Shown here piece after piece: positions 18,032 to 25,007 of a stretch of DNA of 64,000 nucleotides; the first letter of the stretch is position 1; each line of letters opens with the position of its first letter. The position numbers and the translations under genes were made by a program. Origin of the DNA: Paenibacillus xylanilyticus (GTDB lineage Bacteria; Bacillota; Bacilli; Paenibacillales; Paenibacillaceae). The DNA lies in contig NZ_JABMCB010000177.1 in the NCBI RefSeq assembly GCF_013359935.1, positions 124,001-188,000 of the forward strand. Direction: 5' to 3'. The notes under the pieces were generated by a model. The model ran no database searches and was not told the DNA's origin. It was given only the letters and a program-made list of their open reading frames with translations.

Positions 18032-18092
18032 AGGTTATAAGGGAAAATGACAGACATTACAAATTAAACTTTTATTAAAAGAGGTGTTCCTG

Positions 18093-18965
18093 ATGACGGA
18101 GAGCATGAAGGAGGACCACCACGAGTTTTTGGATATTATTTTTTTTACTCCGTCCGAATTCGAGAAAGCCGGTGGCGCCTGGCCTATACGAATCGGACGC
18201 AATATAGCCAAGAACAACTATCATATCGGCCCTCGTACCACACCGTACCATTACCTGCTGTTTGTGCTGGAGGGGGAAGGTTCATTTATTCAGAACGGAC
18301 ATCATTACCCCCTCAGGGCCCGAGATGCATTCTGTCTGTTCCCGCATGTCACTCATGAATACTGGACTGACCCGCAGGAGCCGCTGCAGAAAATCTTTAT
18401 CGCGTTTGATGGGACACATGCAGCTGAACTGCTGTCGCGGATTGGACTTACGCCAGGCTCCCCTCACCGTTCAGGCGTACTTACTCCAGAGACAGCAAGT
18501 GGAATGCGTGCTTTTATGGAGGACGTCCGCAAACCTCAGGGAGGTGCGAGCGACCTTGGACGTCTCACCCGGTTTCTTGGCCTGTTCGACCGAGTTGCGC
18601 GTTTGTCTGCCACCAAGGGACTGCAGCCTGAAACGGCTATTCCCTGGCTGCAAAAAGGAAAGGAATACATGGATATTCATTTTGCCGGGGGGATCACGGT
18701 AGAAGGTGTGTCTGCTCATGCAGGCGTGGATCGAACCCATTTTGCCAAACAGTTCCGCAAAGCTTATGGAGTATCTCCCGTGCAATATATCCAGCAGCTC
18801 AAGATGAATCAGGCCAAGCATCTGCTCGTACAGACCCCGCTAACCCTGACCGAGGTAGCTCATTCGGTGGGGTACCCGGATTTATTTTCCTTTTCCAAAG
18901 CTTTCAAAAAACAGGTAGGTTTGCCACCCAATCGGTATCGGACAAATGAAAACGGCAAACACTGA
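18093..18965 (+). CDS. AraC-family transcriptional regulator
   Basis: 290 residues. An N-terminal cupin-like ligand domain (about 20-115, with HYLLFVLEGEGSF and CLFPHVTHEYW) precedes a C-terminal double helix-turn-helix (about 185-285), where the second motif reads LTEVAHSVGYPDLFSFSKAF and ends GLPPNRYR. It is divergent from the monooxygenase/ABC operon and is the obvious candidate to activate it when a sugar-like ligand is bound. ATG 18093 has GAGGTG nine bases before it; the in-frame GTG at 18084 is inside that site and unlikely. Confidence 0.88.
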   Translation: MTESMKEDHHEFLDIIFFTPSEFEKAGGAWPIRIGRNIAKNNYHIGPRTTPYHYLLFVLEGEGSFIQNGHHYPLRARDAFCLFPHVTHEYWTDPQEPLQKIFIAFDGTHAAELLSRIGLTPGSPHRSGVLTPETASGMRAFMEDVRKPQGGASDLGRLTRFLGLFDRVARLSATKGLQPETAIPWLQKGKEYMDIHFAGGITVEGVSAHAGVDRTHFAKQFRKAYGVSPVQYIQQLKMNQAKHLLVQTPLTLTEVAHSVGYPDLFSFSKAFKKQVGLPPNRYRTNENGKH

Positions 18966-19006
18966 TTCGCGCTGACCCGTGCGGCAGCAGTCATCAATAA
19001 AAGACA

Positions 19007-19043
19007 AAAAGGCAAGTCTCCATTAACCGGAAACTTGCCTTTT
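19007..19043. terminator. Bidirectional terminator
   Basis: AAAAGGCAAGT pairs with ACTTGCCTTTT around a 15-base loop, between the convergent araC gene and the exopolysaccharide operon. Confidence 0.85.
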
Positions 19044-19074
19044 GCTGTCCTATACTTTTCTTCAATAACACCCG

Positions 19075-19998
19075 TTACTCCTTCTCATTGCTCTTGCGAG
19101 CCAAGGGAATCCCGTTTTCCTTTGCGTACCACGCTTCATAATGATGCACAGCTACTCCGGCAAAAGAGGAATGGGACGATCCCAGGTTAAACACCTTCGC
19201 GATCTCTTCGTCCATGTTGCTTATGGACTTTCTGAAAAAGGTCAGGTGCTCACCCTCATGGGTATCCGCCAGCTCGGCTCCGATCCACACGTCTTTGCCC
19301 AACTCATCGGCTTCGTCCAGCTCTTCCCTGGATAGATCGTACATCTGCTGACCACTATCCCGATATGCCATAATGGCGACTGCATCAAACTGGGAAATGA
19401 CCCAGCGGCTGAGTGAACCCTCGCCTTCAGATGCCTGGCGGGCATCCAGCCAGAAAGGGATGGCTGCGCTCATATAGAGCCCTGCATCCTTGCCGGCTGT
19501 CGTCCAGGCCTTCATGTTGTCACTCCACTCTGCAATTACGCTGTCCTGCTCATCTTCCCAGCGCTGCAGCTGGTAAGGCTCCACATCCAGCTGAATGCCC
19601 TCGAAGCGCTCATTTTTGGCCGAAGCGGCATTATATGCCCGAATCCGCTCGATAAAAGCGAGTCCTTCTTCCCGTTTTTCCTGATAGGCCCAATCGGCAT
19701 GACCGTTCAGGGCATGCACCTGGATTTCTGCCTGCCGGGCAGACGCAATGAATTTGCGATACGTATCATCGGGTACTTCATCCTGCAGCTGCAGAAAAAT
19801 GACATCCACACCCTGCTCTTTGGAAAAGGAGATAATATCCGGGGTCTGTTCTGCAATGATGGAAGCATCCCACAGCCAGGTCGCTTTTTTCTCCTCCGCC
19901 GAAAACCATTTGAACAGCCAGGGCAAAAGCAGCAGGCAAAAGGTCAGAGCCAGCAGAACCCATTTTGTCCTCACCGACACCTTGCCCCAGCGAATCAT
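19075..19998 (-). CDS. Membrane-anchored TIM-barrel glycosidase-like protein
   Basis: 307 residues. One N-terminal membrane segment (about 12-32) anchors an outside domain with TIM-barrel alternation. The strand FEGIQLDVEPY near residue 138 resembles the GH18-type D-x-E active site, with the last Glu as presumed acid. Later strands are YMSAAIPFW and AVAIMAY. I do not recognise an exact family, so hydrolysis of a glycan is inferred. It is the last gene of the exopolysaccharide operon, eight bases after the sugar dehydrogenase, which suggests trimming or release of the polymer. The ribosome binding site is weak (GAGAAACAAG). Confidence 0.65.
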   Translation of the reverse strand: MIRWGKVSVRTKWVLLALTFCLLLLPWLFKWFSAEEKKATWLWDASIIAEQTPDIISFSKEQGVDVIFLQLQDEVPDDTYRKFIASARQAEIQVHALNGHADWAYQEKREEGLAFIERIRAYNAASAKNERFEGIQLDVEPYQLQRWEDEQDSVIAEWSDNMKAWTTAGKDAGLYMSAAIPFWLDARQASEGEGSLSRWVISQFDAVAIMAYRDSGQQMYDLSREELDEADELGKDVWIGAELADTHEGEHLTFFRKSISNMDEEIAKVFNLGSSHSSFAGVAVHHYEAWYAKENGIPLARKSNEKE

Positions 19999-20006
19999 CT
20001 TGTTTC

Positions 20007-21374
20007 TCAGACGAGCAACGCTTCACTTGGTTCCAGCACAGGATGCTGCACCGAGTGTCCAATTTTGTAAATGTGTGGCTGTGTGAATGTCCGGAACGCA
20101 TTGCGTGTATCCAGAATCGGCACACCCAAATCGGCAATTTGACTATATGGCAGATCTCTATGGTTGGTAATCAACACGATGCAATCATACTTTTTGAATT
20201 GCTCCAGGTTGAATGCTTCGCTGTGCACTGTATCGTCATGCTTGTCACGGAAAGTATCGGCATATGGATCGTAGTAGCTGACATTCGCTCCGCTTTCCTT
20301 GAACAGTTCGTATACTTCCAGTCCCGGTGACTCACGCAGGTCTGCAATATTCGGCTTGTACGACATGCCAAGCAGTAGAATGTTGGAATTCCGAACAGAC
20401 TTCGCGTACTCATTCAAAATCGTTGATGTTTTATTCAGGACATAATATGGCATGTTATCATTGGTCGATTGCGCCAGCTCGATGAATTTGCTGTAAAAAC
20501 GGAATCCTTTCGCTTTCCACGACAGATACATCGGATCAAGCGGAATGCAGTGACCGCCGATGCCCGGGCCCGGGTAGAACGGCATGAAGCCAAACGGCTT
20601 CGTAGCAGCTGCATCAATGACTTCCCAAATGTCGATGCCCATGCGGTCGCACATCATCGCCATTTCATTTACAAACGCAATGTTTACACTGCGGAATGTA
20701 TTTTCCAGCAATTTGGACATCTCCGCCACTTTGGGTGAAGATACCGGTACAACCGTTTGTACATACTTGCTATACAGCGCTGTTCCGAGTTTGAGGCAGG
20801 CTTCCGTTGTTCCGCCAATGACCTTAGGTGTGTTGTACGTGGTGAATCGTCCGTTGGACGGATCCACACGTTCAGGCGAGAAGCAGAGGAAATAGTCCTT
20901 GCCGGCTTCATGGCCGATTTTGTCCAGCTTCTGCTGAATCAGTTCTTCTGTCGTACCCGGGTACGTCGTGCTCTCCAGCGTAATCAGCATGCCCGGTTTC
21001 ATGTGCAGCTTGATCTGATCGACCACGGTCTCGATGTAGGATGTATCCGGATCCTGATTTTCACTGAGTGGTGTCGGCACACAGATGCTCAGGGCGTCAA
21101 TGACGCGCAGCATGCTGTAATCCGTTGTAGGCTGAAAACGTCCCGTTTGCATCACTTTTTTCAATTCCTCGGACGAGATATCGTGAATATAGGAATCTCC
21201 GTTATAGATACTGTCGACCTTGGACGCATCCAGGTCAATTCCGATTACTGTGAAGCCTTGATTTACCATTTCCACGGCAAGTGGAAGTCCTACGTAACCG
21301 AGCCCGACCACGCCGAGCACCGCTTCTTTGTTTTCAATGGCATTCAGTAAAGTATGGAATTGTTGATTCTCCAT
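20007..21374 (-). CDS. UDP-sugar 6-dehydrogenase (UDP-GlcNAc/ManNAc or UDP-Glc type)
   Basis: 455 residues with the three domains of the nucleotide-sugar dehydrogenase family: N-terminal Rossmann fold (LGVVGLGYVGLPLA), central domain with the catalytic cysteine in GPGIGGHCIPLDP (near 270), and C-terminal UDP-binding domain (LLGMSYKPNIADLRESP). It oxidises C6 of a UDP-hexose to the uronate using two NAD+. The length and the GIGGHCIPLDP pattern favour the WbpA/WecC branch acting on UDP-HexNAc, but UDP-glucose cannot be excluded. GGAGGGAATATC precedes the ATG. Its place beside a processive glycosyltransferase implies that the polymer contains a uronic acid. Confidence 0.9.
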   Translation of the reverse strand: MENQQFHTLLNAIENKEAVLGVVGLGYVGLPLAVEMVNQGFTVIGIDLDASKVDSIYNGDSYIHDISSEELKKVMQTGRFQPTTDYSMLRVIDALSICVPTPLSENQDPDTSYIETVVDQIKLHMKPGMLITLESTTYPGTTEELIQQKLDKIGHEAGKDYFLCFSPERVDPSNGRFTTYNTPKVIGGTTEACLKLGTALYSKYVQTVVPVSSPKVAEMSKLLENTFRSVNIAFVNEMAMMCDRMGIDIWEVIDAAATKPFGFMPFYPGPGIGGHCIPLDPMYLSWKAKGFRFYSKFIELAQSTNDNMPYYVLNKTSTILNEYAKSVRNSNILLLGMSYKPNIADLRESPGLEVYELFKESGANVSYYDPYADTFRDKHDDTVHSEAFNLEQFKKYDCIVLITNHRDLPYSQIADLGVPILDTRNAFRTFTQPHIYKIGHSVQHPVLEPSEALLV

Positions 21375-21437
21375 GATATTCCCTCCAGGTTAATGTATTT
21401 GTAAGGTTCCGTAAATCCGTTCAGTTGATGATCGTTT

Positions 21438-22244
21438 CTAGTGCAGGCAGCGCCGGATTCGGGCATCCAGCTCCACAGGGGAAAACGGTTTGGTCATATA
21501 GTCGTCCACGCCGCTCTGGAAGCATTGGCTGATCGTCTGTTCAACACGCTGCTCGGTCAGCACCACGATTTTGGGCGGATGCTTCACTTCCAGATTCTGA
21601 ATATGGTGAATGAACGGCAGGCCATCGATGCCATACAGATTCAATTCCGTCAGCACCAGATCAGGCTTTACCTTCTCAATCAGTTCCAGCGCAGCCAGAC
21701 CGTCTACAGCTTCATAAGTCTCATAACCTTGCATTTTTAAACGCAGCTGCAGAAACTCACGAACCGTCGGATCGTTATCCACAATCAAAATTTTCCCAGG
21801 CTCGTCTGCTGTCTTATCCAGCGTGTAGATATGAATCTCCGAGGCATCGACCAGCTTCGCTGATTCAGCCATATGCTGGATGGTCGCCTGCGAAGGACGC
21901 TCACTATCCTTGAAGCTCGCCAGCGTAATCTGCGGCTCTGCCCCAGGGACCGCGTCCTGCAGCTCATGCTTGATGCGAAGCCCCTCATAGTGAACTTCAT
22001 TCAGTGTCAAACCAGGCAGCAGGACCGCAAGTGTGTGGGTCGCCCCATCATTCCACAGCTGGAAGGCTAACTTGCTCGTTTGCTCGAGATAGTTCCTGAC
22101 CTGCTGCTCCGGCTGAGCTTGTCCTCCTCCACAATGGATGAACATTAAGCCGCATGATCCGGCACCCGCATCCTTCAATCCCTGTTCTACACTTCGGTAC
22201 ACATTAACGGCAGCCTCACGCTGCAATGTTGCCGTATTAGGCAT
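21438..22244 (-). CDS. Degenerate GGDEF domain fused to a pseudo-receiver domain
   Basis: 268 residues. Residues ~10-140 follow the GGDEF fold: the active-site turn GGDEFAVLLPG is here GATHTLAVLLPG, so diguanylate cyclase activity is not expected, and no RxxD inhibitory site precedes it. Residues ~148-268 are a CheY-like receiver: ILIVDNDP keeps one acidic residue pair and TKPF keeps the Lys, but the phosphorylated Asp is Glu in LVLTELNLYGIDG, which often mimics the phosphorylated state. This looks like a cytosolic ligand or partner-binding switch for polymer synthesis, comparable in idea to B. subtilis YdaK. ATG 22244 follows GGGTGG by eight bases. Confidence 0.75.
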   Translation of the reverse strand: MPNTATLQREAAVNVYRSVEQGLKDAGAGSCGLMFIHCGGGQAQPEQQVRNYLEQTSKLAFQLWNDGATHTLAVLLPGLTLNEVHYEGLRIKHELQDAVPGAEPQITLASFKDSERPSQATIQHMAESAKLVDASEIHIYTLDKTADEPGKILIVDNDPTVREFLQLRLKMQGYETYEAVDGLAALELIEKVKPDLVLTELNLYGIDGLPFIHHIQNLEVKHPPKIVVLTEQRVEQTISQCFQSGVDDYMTKPFSPVELDARIRRCLH

Positions 22245-22352
22245 GTTCTTTTCCACCCTTCTCCCTTGGTTATCTATCCTGTTGCTGCTGAATTGCCATT
22301 AATGAATCAATAATGCTGTCCCTTTGACCGCTTACTTGATGCAGGCTGCGAA

Positions 22353-23750
22353 TCAGGCTGCTTCTGTTCCCTTTTCTTCTTCGGACCAGCTTTGGCGTGT
22401 CATGGTTCCCCATGAATTGTTGTTTTGCATGAACTGAATGTGCCCCTGCAATCTCCACAGAACGCCCAGCTGGTGATAGCCCACAAATTTGAGAGCGGAA
22501 TAGACCAGCATTTTGACCAGATCAGACAGCTTGTTGTATCTGCGGAATGCAATTTCCTCCAGAATGAGCGCCCCCACGCTGAGCAGATAGCCACTCACGA
22601 AGTTCAGCAATCCGAACAGAAGCAGGATCGGCCATTGCGTCATATCCAAGAGCACATACCCGGCAAGTGCCAGAAGGCCGGTGATCCGGAAGTACGGATT
22701 GAGTGCTTCAAAAATGACGTTGTATGGCATGGTCAACATGCCCATTACCTTATATTTCGGATTGAACAGCATGCCTCGATTCTCAAGCATGTTCTTCAAA
22801 TTTCCGCGTCCCCAGCGTTTACGCTGACTGGACAGGATCCGGTAGGAATCCGGTGCCTGTGTCCAGCACACGGCTTCAGGACAGAAGGCTACACGATATT
22901 TCAGTTTGTTTTCGAGCATATAGCGATGAAGCTTGATAATAATGTTCATGTCTTCCCCAGGGTAACCGTCCCGGTATCCACCAACGGCGATGACTGCATC
23001 CTTGCGGAACATGCCGAAAGCACCCGACACGATGATCAAACCATTCATGTGACTCCAACCAATCCGTCCGCCCAGAAAGGCCTTGAGGTACTCAATGGAT
23101 TGAAACATCGGCCACATTTTGCGCGGCAGGGAAACGTCCTGTACAGCTCCGTTTTCGATTTTGCAGCCATTGGCTATGCGAACATCGCCGCCGATTGCCA
23201 CAGTCTCTTCCGGATTCTCCATGTACATGCGAGCCATGCGGATCAGAGCATCCTTTTCCAGCAAGGAATCAGCATCAATCGAAGAAATCAGCGGATAGTG
23301 CGACAGGTTAATCCCCGCATTAAGTGAGTCTGCCTTTCCACCGTTTTCCTTGTCGATCACGTACAGATCCGGGAATTCCGGATTGTGGTATATCCCGCGA
23401 ATAGTTTGACAAGGAATTGTACCGTGGATCTTCGTATCCGGTACGGGTTTCAGACGATATTCCTTCAGCAGCACGTTTAGGGTGCTGTCGCTGGAGCCGT
23501 CATTTACGACGATCACTTCATACGTTGGATAGTTCAGCGTCATCAGGCAGTTCACATTTTCAATAATTGTCAATTCTTCGTTGTAAGCCGGGACCAGCAG
23601 TGATACCGAAGGTACAAGTTCCGAGCCTGACAATGTATTGTATTTGGAATAATGTGACCTTCTGAAGATGGTCCAAATGTTGCGAAAGGACAGAGCCAAT
23701 ATGGAGAAATAAAGCAAATTTACAGAAATAACATAGTAAATGGCCACCAT
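22353..23750 (-). CDS. Processive family 2 glycosyltransferase (HAS/NodC/IcaA-like synthase)
   Basis: 465 residues. An N-terminal membrane helix (1-24) precedes a cytoplasmic GT2 domain with LLVPAYNEE, VVNDGSSD, SIDADS (DxD), YPGEDMNI and SQRKRWGRG, the complete D,D,D,Q(R/Q)RW set of processive synthases. Three to four C-terminal membrane segments (about 335-425) form the export channel. It should polymerise a UDP-activated sugar and pass the chain across the membrane. The adjacent UDP-sugar dehydrogenase suggests a uronate-containing product. The start lacks a clear ribosome binding site and may depend on coupling to the HEAT-repeat gene 22 bases upstream. Confidence 0.9.
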   Translation of the reverse strand: MVAIYYVISVNLLYFSILALSFRNIWTIFRRSHYSKYNTLSGSELVPSVSLLVPAYNEELTIIENVNCLMTLNYPTYEVIVVNDGSSDSTLNVLLKEYRLKPVPDTKIHGTIPCQTIRGIYHNPEFPDLYVIDKENGGKADSLNAGINLSHYPLISSIDADSLLEKDALIRMARMYMENPEETVAIGGDVRIANGCKIENGAVQDVSLPRKMWPMFQSIEYLKAFLGGRIGWSHMNGLIIVSGAFGMFRKDAVIAVGGYRDGYPGEDMNIIIKLHRYMLENKLKYRVAFCPEAVCWTQAPDSYRILSSQRKRWGRGNLKNMLENRGMLFNPKYKVMGMLTMPYNVIFEALNPYFRITGLLALAGYVLLDMTQWPILLLFGLLNFVSGYLLSVGALILEEIAFRRYNKLSDLVKMLVYSALKFVGYHQLGVLWRLQGHIQFMQNNNSWGTMTRQSWSEEEKGTEAA

Positions 23751-23772
23751 GCCATAAATTAATAACAGATCC

Positions 23773-24981
23773 CTAAGCAGTGTAATCCCCTCCTACCGCA
23801 GCCACACCCGTACGTCTCTTGGTTGTTCGATTATCTGGAACAGGGCCAAAATACTGGTCATACAGCAGCCTTCTCTTGTTGTGTACAATCATCTGGTCTA
23901 CCGCTTTGTGATCGGCTCCCGATTGCTTCATCGTGCTCTCGATCTGCTGCATTGCAATCTCACGTTCAACACCTGTACCTTGTACAGCTGCTTGACATAA
24001 GGCTTCGAATCCGGGTTCACCCAGCATGCTCAAGCTCTCCGCACTGTTATAGCGTACTCGCCAGTCTTCATCACGCAGCGCTTTGCGCAGCAGTGGAATG
24101 CTGCCTGCCGCATGCTTCGAACCAAGCGCCTGCACCACCTCTGCCCGGACTTCCGGATCAGCATCCTTCATCAGCTTCAGAATCGTTTCATCCTGAAGGG
24201 CCGGACTTGCACTCAAATACAGCTTCACTGCTTCTGCCCGTACGTCCTGATGCTCTGCACCAACCAATCGGTCAAGTGCCGGCATGACTTCCGGTACAGC
24301 CTGTCCCCACATGGCGACAAGTCCAACCTTTACAAAATCAGGATTGCGGTCTTCCAGTAATTCAATGAGAAGTCTGCTCGTATCCAGGCTGGTCTCAAGC
24401 AAGATGTCTGCGGCCAGATGATGGATCGACTTCCCTTTTGTTAATAACAGTTCAAGCATGTCCTTCAATTCACCCTGACGGGTTGTACTTCTCGCAATGG
24501 AACGTCCAATCATGAAAGCCATCGGTCCAGGCTTCTCATCCTTGAGCAGTTCCATCAAGCCCGGAACGGCTTCCGGACAGCGCATGCCGCCCAAACGATA
24601 AGCTGCATCGATCTGCCGACCATAACGCAGTCGGCCCAATTCTTTCAGATCTCGTTCTACAAACCCGGCTTCGCGGCAGAGCGCAATCAATTTGTCGCGA
24701 TACTCTCCCTTGAATTGGTCGATCCATTCAATAAGTTTGCTCTGGATCACCTGCCGTTCCACCGGAGCCAGCTTGCCTGGCGGCAGCCTCAGCGGACGAT
24801 TCTCAGTTAGTGCCGTTTGCAGATAAGTGAAGTAATCCCGCTGCTTCCGTTTATAAAATTCAATCTTGCGCCGTTTGCCGTTGTGGGACACTTTCATGGC
24901 AAACAGCAGGATTACACCCAGAGCGACAAGCGCTATGCAGATGTATAGAAATAGATAGGCCACAGCCAAACTCGAAAACAT
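23773..24981 (-). CDS. HEAT-repeat protein with N-terminal membrane anchor
   Basis: 402 residues. One hydrophobic segment (about 7-29) is followed by a basic stretch (KVSHNGKRRKIEFYKRK) and then by repeated ~30-residue helical pairs with the HEAT/armadillo pattern, for example ADPEVRAEVVQALGS and EDWRVRYNSAESLSMLG between about 130 and 345. Such solenoids mediate protein contacts and have no enzymatic activity. It sits between the glycosidase-like gene (26 bases) and the synthase gene (22 bases), so a scaffold for the polymer synthase at the inner membrane face is the likely role. AGGGAGGA precedes the ATG. Confidence 0.75.
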   Translation of the reverse strand: MFSSLAVAYLFLYICIALVALGVILLFAMKVSHNGKRRKIEFYKRKQRDYFTYLQTALTENRPLRLPPGKLAPVERQVIQSKLIEWIDQFKGEYRDKLIALCREAGFVERDLKELGRLRYGRQIDAAYRLGGMRCPEAVPGLMELLKDEKPGPMAFMIGRSIARSTTRQGELKDMLELLLTKGKSIHHLAADILLETSLDTSRLLIELLEDRNPDFVKVGLVAMWGQAVPEVMPALDRLVGAEHQDVRAEAVKLYLSASPALQDETILKLMKDADPEVRAEVVQALGSKHAAGSIPLLRKALRDEDWRVRYNSAESLSMLGEPGFEALCQAAVQGTGVEREIAMQQIESTMKQSGADHKAVDQMIVHNKRRLLYDQYFGPVPDNRTTKRRTGVAAVGGDYTA

Positions 24982-25007
24982 GTGAAAAGGTCCTCCCTTA
25001 TGCTCAT

